DNA of 64,000 nt from Caballeronia peredens (GTDB taxonomy: Bacteria > Pseudomonadota > Gammaproteobacteria > Burkholderiales > Burkholderiaceae): positions 62,001-126,000 of the forward strand of contig FCOH02000006.1 of assembly GCA_001544595.2 (NCBI GenBank). The letters are read 5' to 3'. Below are positions 15,022 to 23,922 of the stretch, in pieces. A program made the translations under genes and the position numbers. The first letter of the stretch is position 1. Every line of letters starts with the position of its first letter. The notes under the pieces are model-generated. The model was not told where the DNA came from. It ran no database searches and worked only from the letters and a program-made list of their open reading frames with translations.

Positions 15022-16977
15022 ATGTTTCGTATCAGTCTGGCCCGCATGAATGTCGGGACCAAGTTCGCTGTGCTCGCTTGCGCGCTCACGGCAATCGTCG
15101 TTGCCTTCCTTACCTTCGCCGTCACGAGGAGCGCGGGCGAACAAGTCGATGAACACGCGATCGCGCGCGTCGAAAGCGAGAACCGTTCGATCGCGACGAT
15201 GATCGGCCTTTACGACAAGGCCGTGAGCGCCGAAGTATCGCGCTTCATGACGATCTTCGCGCACCGCCTGCCCTCAAGGTTCTCGCTCGACGAGACACGC
15301 ACCGTGGACATCGCCGGCACGACGACGCCGACCATATTCGCCGGCGACAAGCCGCTCAACAACGACTTCACGATCCCCGACGCGTTTCTCGAAGAAAGCG
15401 GCGCAATCGCGACGATTTTCGCGCGCACCGGCGACGACTTCGTGCGCGTCACGACATCGCTCAAGAAGCAGGACGGCACGCGCGCCATCGGCACCTTGCT
15501 CGATCGCAAGGGACCGGCGTACGCGCCGATCATGTCGGGCAAGCCGTATATCGGCATTGCCGCGCTCTTCGGCAAGCAGTACATCACGGAATACAAGCCC
15601 GTCACCGATGCATCGGGCCGCGTGATCGGCGCGCTCTTCGTAGGCGTGGACGTGAGCGCGGAATTCGCCGCGCTGCAGGACACCATTCGCAAGAACCTCA
15701 TCGGTGCGAGCGGTTATCACTTCGTCGTCGATGCATCGAATGGCGCGAATCGCGGCAAGCTGCTGGTGCATCCCGGCGCGGAAGGCCAGCTCGCCGACGA
15801 ACGCGTCGCTCCCTTCAAGCAGATGCTCGACAGCCACGAAGGCAAGCTCGTGTTCGACGGCGCGGATATCGCGGGCGCCGATGCGCGCGTGCATGGCGGC
15901 ACAAAGGAAATCGTCTATATGACGGTGCCGCAATGGCAATGGATGATCGGCGGCATTGCGTACCGTGACGAACTCCTCGCCGACGTGCACCGCAGCCGCA
16001 ATGGGTTTCTCGCGCTCGGCCTCGTGGTCGTGGCGCTGCTGGTCGGCGTGCTGCTCTATGCGGTCGCGAAGCTGGTCGGCCGTCCCATCGACGACGTCAC
16101 GCGCGCCTCCGAACGCATCGCGGCCGGCGACCTGACCGTGCGCATCGACAGCCGGAGGGAGGACGATATCGGGCGCCTGATGCGTGCCATCGACGGCATT
16201 GCGCGCGGGCTCGCCGGCATCGTTGCGCAAGTACGGACCGCGTCGGCCGACATGAACGAAGGCACCGCACGCATCGCGGCAGGCAGCAGCGATATCGCCA
16301 CCCGCATTGCCACGCAGGCGGCGAGCGTTGAAGAAACGGCCGCGAGCATGGAGCAGATTACGTCGACCGTGCAGCAGAACGCGGCCAATACGGCGCAGGC
16401 GGGCGCACTCGTCGCATCAGCGTCGGATGCGGCGCGCGCGGGCGGCGCAGCGGTCGGACGCGTAGTGACGACGATGGGCGAAATCGATGCATCGGCGCGC
16501 CGCATCGCCGACATCACCGCGACCATCGAAGGCATCGCCTTTCAGACGAACATCCTCGCGCTCAACGCCGCTGTCGAAGCCGCGCGTGCAGGCGAGCACG
16601 GCAGGGGCTTCGCCGTGGTCGCGGCGGAAGTCCGCTCGCTCGCGCAGCGCAGCGCGGGCGCCGTGAAGGAGATCGAGGCCTTGATCGCCGAGTCGGCCGC
16701 GAAGGTCACGCACGGCTACAGGATCGCGGAAGAAGCGAGCAGCACGATGAGCGGCATCGTGGAGCGCGTCGCGCGCGTGAATGCGATCGTGGGCGAGATC
16801 AGCGTGGCGTCGCGCGAACAGGCGAGCGGCATCGAGCAGGTCAACAGCGCGGTCATGCTGATCGGCGAAGCGACACAGCAGAACGCGTCGCTCGTGGGCG
16901 AAGCAGAACACTCCACCGTCGAACTGCGTGATCAGGCCGAGAGGCTCGCGCGCGCAGTCAGCATGTTCCGCGTTTGA
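15022..16977 (+). CDS. Methyl-accepting chemotaxis protein with Cache sensor
   Basis: A 651-residue chemoreceptor. TM1 spans about residues 13-33. A periplasmic Cache_3-Cache_2 type sensor follows to about 315 ([20 protein letters not shown], then [17 protein letters not shown]). TM2 is about 316-340, HAMP to about 395, and the MCP signalling hairpin runs about 410-645 with the conserved tip [20 protein letters not shown]. No C-terminal CheR/CheB tether pentapeptide is present. It steers flagellar motility through CheA/CheW encoded elsewhere. The ligand is likely a small organic acid, as is common for this Cache class, but this is inference. It is monocistronic. Confidence 0.93.
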   Translation: MFRISLARMNVGTKFAVLACALTAIVVAFLTFAVTRSAGEQVDEHAIARVESENRSIATMIGLYDKAVSAEVSRFMTIFAHRLPSRFSLDETRTVDIAGTTTPTIFAGDKPLNNDFTIPDAFLEESGAIATIFARTGDDFVRVTTSLKKQDGTRAIGTLLDRKGPAYAPIMSGKPYIGIAALFGKQYITEYKPVTDASGRVIGALFVGVDVSAEFAALQDTIRKNLIGASGYHFVVDASNGANRGKLLVHPGAEGQLADERVAPFKQMLDSHEGKLVFDGADIAGADARVHGGTKEIVYMTVPQWQWMIGGIAYRDELLADVHRSRNGFLALGLVVVALLVGVLLYAVAKLVGRPIDDVTRASERIAAGDLTVRIDSRREDDIGRLMRAIDGIARGLAGIVAQVRTASADMNEGTARIAAGSSDIATRIATQAASVEETAASMEQITSTVQQNAANTAQAGALVASASDAARAGGAAVGRVVTTMGEIDASARRIADITATIEGIAFQTNILALNAAVEAARAGEHGRGFAVVAAEVRSLAQRSAGAVKEIEALIAESAAKVTHGYRIAEEASSTMSGIVERVARVNAIVGEISVASREQASGIEQVNSAVMLIGEATQQNASLVGEAEHSTVELRDQAERLARAVSMFRV

Positions 16978-17015
16978 GCGCGGCCCCTTGCAGAGCGCTC
17001 TGCCCTCTTCTCTCT

Positions 17016-17324
17016 CTACAACTCGATGAAAATGCGACCGCTCTCGACTTTCGCCGGATACGTCGCGAGTTTTTCGCAAACGGGCGCGCATAGCGGCCGC
17101 CCGTCGCGGATATCGAAGCGTCCGTTGTGCTTCGGACATTCGATCACGTAGTCCATCACGAAGCCATCGCTCAGATTTACGTGTTCGTGCGTGCACAGTC
17201 CGTCGCTTGCGTACACGGCATCGTTCACGCGGTAAATAGCGAAGGTGCGGCCATCGTGATCGAAGCGCATCACGTCTTCGTCCTCGATGTCGTCCAGTGC
17301 GGCTGCATCGACCCATTGCGTCAT
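17016..17324 (-). CDS. Rieske [2Fe-2S] ferredoxin, MocE-like
   Basis: A 102-residue soluble Rieske ferredoxin. The cluster ligands are Cys44 and His46 (CTHEHVNL) and Cys63 and His66 (CPKHNGRFD). The size matches ferredoxins of Rieske-type oxygenase systems (NdoA/MocE class). The next gene upstream on the same strand, 23 bp away, is a membrane desaturase-like oxygenase. This pairing matches mocD-mocE of rhizobial rhizopine catabolism, where the ferredoxin feeds electrons to MocD. No ferredoxin reductase gene is adjacent, so one must be supplied from elsewhere. Confidence 0.9.
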   Translation of the reverse strand: MTQWVDAAALDDIEDEDVMRFDHDGRTFAIYRVNDAVYASDGLCTHEHVNLSDGFVMDYVIECPKHNGRFDIRDGRPLCAPVCEKLATYPAKVESGRIFIEL

Positions 17325-17347
17325 GACAAGTCGTCTCCTTAAGTCTT

Positions 17348-18427
17348 CTATGCTTGCGTTGCGACCGGCACCGGCCGTTCGACGTGGTAAGAGGGATCGC
17401 GCGTTTGCCGTATGAGCGCAGGGATGATCTCCGCATAAGCCGCGATCGTGCCCGTGTATGGCGGCGGCATGTCGTGTCTGACAGCTTCGTGAAGACGCGG
17501 CAACGCGTGGTACGGCACCATCGGAAACATGTGATGCTCGACGTGATAGTTCATGTTCAGATAAAGGAAGCGGAACACGGGATTCATCATCACGGTGCGG
17601 CAGTTCTTGCGATGATCGAGCACGTTTTCAGGCATGCCGGCATGCTGTGTCAGGCCAAAGAACAGATATAGCCATGCGCCGTAAAGACTCGGCAGGCCAA
17701 TAAAGAGCAGCGGCAGAATCGAACGAAACACCACGCACGCAGCGATCAGCACGACATAGATGGCAAGCCAGACGCGCGCTTCCAGAATCACCTTGGGCCA
17801 CTCCGACTCGGGCACATAAGTCTTCTCTTCCTTACCGATATTGCCGAACGCCGATGAAACGATCTTCGGCACTTCGGCCGCTGCGTGTTTCAGCGCAAAG
17901 ACGTTCAGTGCGATGCTCAGCCAATCCGTCGGCAAAGGCACGGCGATCTCGCGGTCGCGGCCCACGACGAGCGTATCCGTGTGATGGCGCGCATGACTCC
18001 AGCGCCAGATCGTCGGACGCCGGAACACCTGAAACGACGCCGCCTGATAAAGCACCTTGTTCATCCACGATGTTTTGAACGCGGTGCCGTGTCCACTCTC
18101 GTGCCAGCGCGAATCCGCCGGGCCGCAATAGAGCGCGCCGTACAGTAGAAAGGCGGGAATGGCCCACAACGAATGCGCGTGCCAGGCGAAGTACGCAAGC
18201 ATTGCGCTCGTGATGATCGCCGCGTACCAAAGCAACGTGTCGCGGATGGCGCGTGCGTCGCTTCGCTGCATCAGGCTTTTCATCAGCGGGCGCGGGACCG
18301 CGCATTTGTACCAGTCGGCATTGACGAGACCCGCCGCTTTAGCTCGTTCGCCCGCGCCGCCAATCAACTGGTAGGCATCGTACCCATCCTGTATGCCGGC
18401 ACTTCGGGACTGCTCTGATCCCATCAT
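17348..18427 (-). CDS. Membrane fatty-acid-desaturase-family oxygenase, MocD-like
   Basis: A 359-residue integral-membrane di-iron enzyme. The three histidine boxes are HESGH (109-113), HARHH (145-149) and HVEHH (295-299), with an additional QHAGMPEN near 261. Hydrophobic segments lie at about 64-100 and 218-258. The family covers acyl-lipid desaturases, alkane hydroxylases and MocD-type oxygenases. The adjacent Rieske ferredoxin and a divergent LacI-type regulator argue for a catabolic oxygenase like MocD (3-O-methyl-scyllo-inosamine demethylation) rather than a lipid desaturase. The actual substrate is unknown. The divergent promoter region contains inverted repeats. Confidence 0.88.
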   Translation of the reverse strand: MMGSEQSRSAGIQDGYDAYQLIGGAGERAKAAGLVNADWYKCAVPRPLMKSLMQRSDARAIRDTLLWYAAIITSAMLAYFAWHAHSLWAIPAFLLYGALYCGPADSRWHESGHGTAFKTSWMNKVLYQAASFQVFRRPTIWRWSHARHHTDTLVVGRDREIAVPLPTDWLSIALNVFALKHAAAEVPKIVSSAFGNIGKEEKTYVPESEWPKVILEARVWLAIYVVLIAACVVFRSILPLLFIGLPSLYGAWLYLFFGLTQHAGMPENVLDHRKNCRTVMMNPVFRFLYLNMNYHVEHHMFPMVPYHALPRLHEAVRHDMPPPYTGTIAAYAEIIPALIRQTRDPSYHVERPVPVATQA

Positions 18428-18440
18428 GTCACCTCAATCG

Positions 18441-18569
18441 ATGATTGAATTTACATCATTCGATATTGTTGGATCGATGATAGAAGGCGCGCACAATGCG
18501 CGCAATACTTGAGCCTATTTGCTATCTTTAAGCATCATCGTCCGAATTCAAAACCCATCATTTACATCA
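18441..18569. promoter_or_regulatory. Divergent promoter with an ATGAT/ATCAT inverted repeat and two ATTTACATCA copies
   Basis: ATGAT-N9-ATCAT at 18441-18459 contains ATTTACATCA at 18449-18458. A second ATTTACATCA is at 18560-18569, ending 4 bp before the lacI-type start. The first would control the oxygenase pair and the second the regulator itself. Binding by the adjacent regulator is inferred. Confidence 0.5.
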
Positions 18570-18573
18570 AAAG

Positions 18574-19626
18574 ATGAGCAGACGTCCCACTCTTCAGTCT
18601 GTGGCGGAAGCCGCCGGCGTAAGTCCGGCAACAGTCGATCGCGTGTTCAACGGGCGCCTGACCGTGCGTGAAGGCACGGCGCTGCGCGTGATCGAAGCAG
18701 CAGAGCGCATCGGATATCACGGCGCGGCACTGATGCGCGAACGTCTGCGCACGCAACGTGGCGAGAATAGCGAGCGCCGTACGCTGGGATTTTGTCTGCA
18801 AAAACGCGCCGATCCTTTCTATCAGACCTTTGCGCGCATTCTCATAGATGCAGCCGCACGTCACGAACCTGAAGACTGCAAGGCGGTGATCGAATACATG
18901 GATGAACTCGATCCTGCTTCCATCGCCCGCACGCTGCTTGCGCTCGGCGAGCAAGCCGACGCGCTCGGCGTCGTCGCCGTGGATCATCCGCATGTGACGG
19001 CGGCGATCGAAACACTGCACGCACAAGGCAAGCCGACAGTCACCTTGCTATCGGATCTGAGCGCGCCATTTCGTGCGGGCTACATCGGCGTAGATCCACG
19101 CAAGAGCGGACGTACAGCGGCATGGGCCGTGAGCCGTCTTGCGCGTCGCGACGAGGGCACGGTAGGCGTGTTCGTCGGCACGCCGCGATATCTCGGACAG
19201 GAAAGTTGCGAAATAAGCTTTCGCTCGTACTTGCGCGAGCATGCGCCCGGGCTGCGCGTGCTCGATACGCAGATCAATCTCGAGGACAAACAACTGGCTT
19301 ACGAAGCGGCGCTCGCAATGCTCGCGCGACATGCCGATCTTGCCGGTCTTTATATTCCTGGCGGCGGCGTGGGCGGCGTAATTCGCGCGCTGCGCGAGGA
19401 AGCGTCGGGAAGGCGCATCGTGACCGTGTGCAGCGATCTGATGCCGGACCGTTATGAGGCGCTGGTCGAAGGCGTCATCGACCTCGTGATCGATACGCCG
19501 CTTCAGCGCATCGCCGAAACTGCAATACAGGCAATGTTGCGTGCGTTGCAAGCCTTGCCGGGCGAGGCTGCGTTGGCAAGTCAGTATCCGCTTCCCGCGC
19601 AGCTCTATACGCCGGAAAACGTATGA
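18574..19626 (+). CDS. LacI-family regulator with sugar-binding domain
   Basis: A 350-residue LacI/GalR regulator. The N-terminal HTH is TLQSVAEAAGVSPATVDRVF, a variant with VDRVFNGR as in RbsR/inositol-type regulators. A periplasmic-binding sensor domain follows (TLGFCLQKRADPFYQTFARI, then AGYIGVDPRKSGRTAAWAVS, and AGLYIPGGGVGGVIRALREE). This DRVFNGR class often senses inositols or pentoses, which agrees with a MocDE-type inositol-derivative oxygenase on the other side of the divergent promoter. It is probably autoregulated through the ATTTACATCA copy that overlaps its leader. Confidence 0.9.
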   Translation: MSRRPTLQSVAEAAGVSPATVDRVFNGRLTVREGTALRVIEAAERIGYHGAALMRERLRTQRGENSERRTLGFCLQKRADPFYQTFARILIDAAARHEPEDCKAVIEYMDELDPASIARTLLALGEQADALGVVAVDHPHVTAAIETLHAQGKPTVTLLSDLSAPFRAGYIGVDPRKSGRTAAWAVSRLARRDEGTVGVFVGTPRYLGQESCEISFRSYLREHAPGLRVLDTQINLEDKQLAYEAALAMLARHADLAGLYIPGGGVGGVIRALREEASGRRIVTVCSDLMPDRYEALVEGVIDLVIDTPLQRIAETAIQAMLRALQALPGEAALASQYPLPAQLYTPENV

Positions 19627-19695
19627 GCGCGCTAACGCTCTACTCATTCTTCGCGCCTACGCTCCTTCTCATGTCCACCATGAAGGAGATCGATC

Positions 19696-19941
19696 ATGAA
19701 ACGCCTTTTCGCTGTGTTGTTTGCCTCGGCCGTGATGATGCCCGCGCTTTCGTATGCGCAATCGAATGCGCCCGGCACTTCAACGGATGTGCAAGAAGTC
19801 ATTCATTCGAATACGCGCGTCGACCGTGCGCCGCACGCGGATAAGGCGTATGGTTCGAGCAGCAGCGGCAACATGCAAAGCGGATGGATCACGCAGCCCA
19901 CTGCGCAAGCACTCGGACAATCGCTTTATATCCATCACTAA
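19696..19941 (+). CDS. Small exported protein of unknown function
   Basis: An 81-residue protein with a clear signal peptide (MKRLFAVLFASAVMMPALSY, cleavage after SYA). The mature part is about 60 residues, polar and rich in Ser, Asn and His (VIHSNTRVDRAPHADKAYGS, ending LYIHH). A strong ribosome site AAGGAGATCGATC precedes the ATG. It resembles the short secreted hypothetical proteins common in Burkholderia relatives. No domain is recognised and its operon relation to the upstream regulator (69-bp gap) is unclear. Confidence 0.7.
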   Translation: MKRLFAVLFASAVMMPALSYAQSNAPGTSTDVQEVIHSNTRVDRAPHADKAYGSSSSGNMQSGWITQPTAQALGQSLYIHH

Positions 19942-20918
19942 GAAAGCTTTTGATTTGCTTTCAATTTATCGTAGTCCGAAAGTTTTGTTCCGCGCCCAAG
20001 AAGTGGCAGGGATGGCGAGGCGGCGTGGCATCGCGCTTGCTCATACCGCTTGCTATTGCCACTCGCATGCTGATCGATTGAACGCTCTCGGGCGTCATCA
20101 TTGTTGAAATCGCGTTCTTCGCACCAATCCAGCGCGTACGCATTTTTTTCATCTGTGGACGCTATCTTGATGCGGGAGACGAAAATAGTGCTGAATTTCC
20201 GACACCTGCTTGCATCTTGAAACGCTTTGTCACGTATCAAGCCCTCAAGATGCAGTTTCCGTGTGGCGAACCGCACGGAGCCAGCACTTGCTTGTGCTGG
20301 AGCATAGTAGAAGTCCCTAGACGTGCGCCCGACTGTTTCATCAGTTCTATCAACCCGAGCGCATCGAATTTTCTTGAAAGACATACTGCCAAGTCGCGAG
20401 TATCAATGCTTTGCGCTTTTTTGAACGGCTAACATGCAAGCCACGCAGTCAGCCTTGCCTTCATGGCGAGGTTCGAGTTGCAAATCTCATATCGACGAAG
20501 CCCGTCGTTTGTGACGCGGCATTGGCGTCGTAAAGAAATCATGACGCTTTGGGGAATCCGCCCCAGCGAAACCGCTTCATCGCTTTTTGCTCGATCGACA
20601 TGCACGTCACGCCGGGGCTTCCGGGGCCGGCGAAGTGGCGCGACATGCTCCAACTATAAGCGTCGTAAGACCGTTCTGCGGCTTGCCATCCATGGCAGGT
20701 TCGCATGACGACTTACGTCGCAACGGCACATCGACAGGCTCTTTCTCGCCGTGAAAGCGGCGAACGGGTCCGCCGTATCCATCAGACCTCAGCGTGAATC
20801 GCCGCATGGCGCGTCGTATGGCTCGACGCAAAGCCGCACGACGGAACATCGACAACGGCTCCTCGCATCGAAAGGTGCGATGAGCCCGAATCCAATCAAC
20901 TGACGGAGAACTTTACAT
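19942..20918. other. About 980 bp without a recognisable gene
   Basis: This stretch has lower GC than its surroundings and only short frames with no coding bias or recognisable motif. A 148-codon frame on the minus strand at 19938-20384 and several 60-80 codon frames exist, but none matches a family I know. It could hold decayed coding sequence or the leader of the glycosyltransferase gene. Confidence 0.4.
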
Positions 20919-22001
20919 ATGCCGTTCGAGAGTGACTCCTTGCGAGACACGAACCCGCTTCTCACCATCGTCGTGGCGGCTTACAACATCGAGGGATACG
21001 TCGAGGAAGCGCTCGAGTCCCTGTTGTCCCAGCCTTATATCGACGCGATGAGGATCGTCGTCGTCGATGACGGCTCTCGCGATGAAACCTATGCAGCGGC
21101 GCGCGCGATCGTCGAGCGCGATCGCGGCGTGCACATCGAACTGCTGCGCCAGGAAAACCGCGGGCTTAGCGCCGCGCGCAACACCGGCATGGCGGCGGTA
21201 CGCACGCCCTATGTCGGCTTTCTCGATGGCGACGACATCTATCTCGAAGGCTTCGCGGAAGCGGTCATGCCCCTCCTGGCGACGCGCGAATGGGATCTCG
21301 TCGAATACAACGTCAAGATCATCGACGACGCCGGCCGCGAACTCGATGAAATCGACATCGTGGATACCGTGACAACCGGCGGCCGGCCCGTGAATCGTAC
21401 GACCTTGCAGCAATTCGCCAACGGATTTCATACTTTCGTGTGGGCGCGCATTTATCGCTCAGACCTTTTTGACGAAGCACCCTTCCCCGTCGATCGTCAC
21501 TACGAAGATATGGCTGTCGTGCCCTCGACGTATCTTCGCGCAAGCAACGTCTACCGCATTGCCAGGCCATTGATCGGTTACCGACGCCGCTTCGGCAGCA
21601 TTACGCAATGCGCGTCGGTACGCGATGTCCAGGACCTGCGCAACAACGGCAAGGAAGCGCTCGCGCGTTGCGACGGCGGCGAGATGGACGATTACTGGCT
21701 CACGGTCTTCGACAAGCTGTTTCATCGCGCATGTCACGTTTGCGCGCGCGTCGATCGCGGATCGTTCAAGCCGGCATCGGAAACGCTTGCGGCGATGGCG
21801 GTAGATCATCGCAAGGCACGCGCGAAGCTCGCCGAGCGCAGCGGTCGCGAAGTCGGCGAGCTCAAGCCTTTTGATCTGAACGTACGCGCCGACCGTTCCA
21901 TTCACTTCCTGAAGGGAATATTGAAGAAGGTGCTGAGACGCAGCCTCGATCATCATCAGCGCGAGCGCCGCCCGGGAACGTCGAACCAGTTGAGCGGATG
22001 A
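20919..22001 (+). CDS. Glycosyltransferase family 2 protein
   Basis: A 360-residue GT-A fold transferase. The N-terminal nucleotide-sugar site is LLTIVVAAYNIEGYVEEALE, VVVDDGSRDET is the first aspartate motif, ENRGLSAARNTGM is a family signature and LDGDDIY is the DXD metal site. The C-terminal 120 residues are basic and of unknown fold (KGILKKVLRRSLDHHQRERR), possibly for membrane association. It resembles CDP-glycerol/teichoic-type or capsule GT2 enzymes. No other polysaccharide genes adjoin it, so the acceptor is unknown. The ATG at 20919 follows GGAGA by about nine bases. Confidence 0.88.
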   Translation: MPFESDSLRDTNPLLTIVVAAYNIEGYVEEALESLLSQPYIDAMRIVVVDDGSRDETYAAARAIVERDRGVHIELLRQENRGLSAARNTGMAAVRTPYVGFLDGDDIYLEGFAEAVMPLLATREWDLVEYNVKIIDDAGRELDEIDIVDTVTTGGRPVNRTTLQQFANGFHTFVWARIYRSDLFDEAPFPVDRHYEDMAVVPSTYLRASNVYRIARPLIGYRRRFGSITQCASVRDVQDLRNNGKEALARCDGGEMDDYWLTVFDKLFHRACHVCARVDRGSFKPASETLAAMAVDHRKARAKLAERSGREVGELKPFDLNVRADRSIHFLKGILKKVLRRSLDHHQRERRPGTSNQLSG

Positions 22002-22026
22002 GCGCGCGGGCGTGCGAGCGGAGTCT

Positions 22027-22662
22027 TCAGGCCTCCTCGATCGCTCGCAAGCTCATTCGCTTATAGGCATCGACGAGCAACACGCCTTCGCTGCGCTTAT
22101 GCGCGACCGCAAGGCGCATCGTTTCCTCACCCAGTTGCCAGATCAGGAAGGCGAGCGCATTGACGCGCTTGCTGTCCACGTGCGGCTGGACCCGGCGGAT
22201 CGCAGCCGCGAGCAAGGCGCCGCATGCGCGGCTCTCCGCGATCTCGATGCTCATCAATTCCTTGTCCGAGCGCAGCGCCGATGAGATGTCGCGCATCACG
22301 GGCTTGTCCATCACGATTTCATAGTATTCATCGACCAGCGCGCTAAAGGCGCTCAGCAGTTGCGCCTTGTCGCGCACCGCGTCGAGCGCCTCGCGCACGC
22401 AGCGGCGGCTTTCCGCCGCGTACAGTTCGGCGAGCGTGCGCACGATCGCGCGTTTATCGGGGAAATACTGGTAGAGCGAGCCGATGGAAATTTCCGCAAG
22501 CTCGGCAATCTCGCTCATCTTCACGTGCTCGCTTCCCTTTTCCGCAATCAGTTGCTGCGCGACCTCCAGGATCCGATCAAGCCGCTCACGGCTGCGCTGC
22601 TGTGCGGGTTGCCTGCGCGCCGCACTCATCTCCGCTTCAACGCTCGCCGGTTTCTTTTGCAT
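22027..22662 (-). CDS. TetR-family regulator
   Basis: A 211-residue repressor. The HTH lies near residues 40-65 (MSEIAELAEISIGSLYQYFP, then DKRAIVRTLAE), and an all-alpha ligand domain follows. The ATG at 22662 (MQKKPASVE) is preceded by AGGAA; a longer frame to 22728 would run into the promoter. It is divergent from an NmrA-type oxidoreductase and the shared 113 bp contains a perfect operator-like inverted repeat overlapping a sigma-70 promoter. It probably represses the oxidoreductase and itself, responding to a small lipophilic or electrophilic ligand. Confidence 0.92.
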   Translation of the reverse strand: MQKKPASVEAEMSAARRQPAQQRSRERLDRILEVAQQLIAEKGSEHVKMSEIAELAEISIGSLYQYFPDKRAIVRTLAELYAAESRRCVREALDAVRDKAQLLSAFSALVDEYYEIVMDKPVMRDISSALRSDKELMSIEIAESRACGALLAAAIRRVQPHVDSKRVNALAFLIWQLGEETMRLAVAHKRSEGVLLVDAYKRMSLRAIEEA

Positions 22663-22700
22663 GACATTTCCTCGAGCACCCACGCGTGCCTGAAAAATTC

Positions 22701-22740
22701 TTGACAGATAAATGTGAGTATCTATCATGTTTCAAACATG
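22701..22740 (+). promoter_or_regulatory. Sigma-70 promoter overlapped by operator CATGTTT-C-AAACATG
   Basis: TTGACA (22701-22706) and TATCAT (22723-22728) are separated by 16 bp, reading toward the NmrA-type gene. The perfect 7-bp inverted repeat CATGTTT-C-AAACATG at 22726-22740 overlaps the -10 region, which is where a TetR repressor would block transcription. A further CTCATGTTTTTT follows at 22749. Confidence 0.7.
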
Positions 22741-22775
22741 AGCAACTCTCATGTTTTTTGGTCAAGGAGACAGCA

Positions 22776-23615
22776 ATGGCTTACTCGGACTTCGAGGAAT
22801 CGCCCATTCTCGTTCTGGGCGCAAATGGCAAAACAGGACGGCGCGTGTCGCAACGCTTGAGCGCGCTGGGCAAGAACGTGCGCGCCTGTGCACGTTCGAC
22901 AGAACCACGTTTCGACTGGAACGAACGCGCGACGTGGCCCACCGTGCTTGCGGGCGCGAAGCGCGCGTATGTGACGTATCAGCCCGATCTTGCGGTTCCC
23001 GGCGCGCTCGACACGGTCAGCGCGTTCTTCGACATGGCGCTCGCAAACGGTACGGAGCGCATCGTGCTGCTTTCCGGACGCGGCGAAGAAGAAGCGCAAG
23101 CCGCCGAGCAGGCGCTGCAGCGCTCGGGCGCGGTCTGGACCATTCTGCGATGCAGCTGGTTCATGCAGAACTTCAGCGAGAGCTTTCTGCTCGATCCGGT
23201 TCGCGAAGGAACCCTCGCGCTACCGGTGAGCGATATCAAGGAACCGTTCGTCGATGCCGACGATATCGCTGATGCGGCCGTCGCCGCACTCATCGAGCCG
23301 GGCCATGAAAACAGGCTCTATGAGCTCACAGGCCCTCGCGCGCTGTCGTTCGCTGAAGCGCTCGAATGCATCGCCCGGGCAACGCGGCGCGATCTGAACC
23401 TCATGCCCATATCGGCAGATGCATTCCGCGCGGGCCTGCTCGAAGCGAACGTATCTAGAGAGGAAACCGACCTGATCGTTTATCTCTTCACCACCGTGCT
23501 CGACGGCCGCAACGAAAAGGCCGCTGACGACGTGCGGGTCGCCTTGAATCGCAAGCCCGGCTCCTTCGAGGAATACGCCGAGCGGACCGCGGCAAGTGGC
23601 GTGTGGACCGTGTGA
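22776..23615 (+). CDS. NmrA-family NAD(P)-binding protein
   Basis: A 279-residue atypical SDR of the NmrA/QorB class. The dinucleotide motif is ILVLGANGKTGRRVSQRLSA at residues 10-29. ERIVLLSGRGEEEAQAAEQA, WTILRCSWFMQNFSESFLLD and PFVDADDIADAAVAALIEPG are typical of quinone-reductase-like and redox-sensing members. The catalytic SDR Tyr is not required in this class. AAGGAGA lies 5-6 bases before the ATG at 22776. It is divergent from the TetR gene and probably repressed by it; such pairs usually respond to electrophile or quinone stress. Confidence 0.88.
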   Translation: MAYSDFEESPILVLGANGKTGRRVSQRLSALGKNVRACARSTEPRFDWNERATWPTVLAGAKRAYVTYQPDLAVPGALDTVSAFFDMALANGTERIVLLSGRGEEEAQAAEQALQRSGAVWTILRCSWFMQNFSESFLLDPVREGTLALPVSDIKEPFVDADDIADAAVAALIEPGHENRLYELTGPRALSFAEALECIARATRRDLNLMPISADAFRAGLLEANVSREETDLIVYLFTTVLDGRNEKAADDVRVALNRKPGSFEEYAERTAASGVWTV

Positions 23616-23656
23616 TGCACGCGAAACCGGTCATTGATTCGCGATAAACTGTAAGG

Positions 23657-23914
23657 ATGGAACAATGTCCCTACTGTGAGCGAATCCGTGACGAATGGGA
23701 TTGTCACGGTCAGGAATGCCGCACCAACATCGCCCGCGCGCTGCGAAGGCAGCGTGCCGGTTTGCCGATGGTGCCGAAGGTCATTCGCAACGAAATTCCG
23801 CCGGGCGCATCGACGGGCGAAGTCATCGCTCAGTTGTCGCGCCAGCGGCTGCGTGCGCGACGCGCGAACGAAGAACGTCGCGCCCGCAAGGCGGCAGAAG
23901 ATCTCGACCTTTAA
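23657..23914 (+). CDS. Small protein with CxxC-type cysteine pairs
   Basis: An 85-residue basic protein. The N-terminus has CPYCERIRDEWDCHGQEC, giving Cys4, Cys7, Cys16 and Cys21, which could bind zinc or an Fe-S cluster. The C-terminal half is a charged helix (RLRARRANEERRARKAAED). It fits exactly between the NmrA-type gene (41 bp upstream) and the convergent membrane protein (8 bp). Its codon use resembles its neighbours. I do not recognise a family; a small zinc-ribbon or regulator protein is possible. Confidence 0.55.
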   Translation: MEQCPYCERIRDEWDCHGQECRTNIARALRRQRAGLPMVPKVIRNEIPPGASTGEVIAQLSRQRLRARRANEERRARKAAEDLDL

Positions 23915-23922
23915 ACAAGCAC

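Noticed and set aside
19938..20384. A 148-codon minus-strand frame in the gene-poor region
   Set aside because: No recognisable motif, no good ribosome site and mixed composition; kept only as part of the unassigned stretch.
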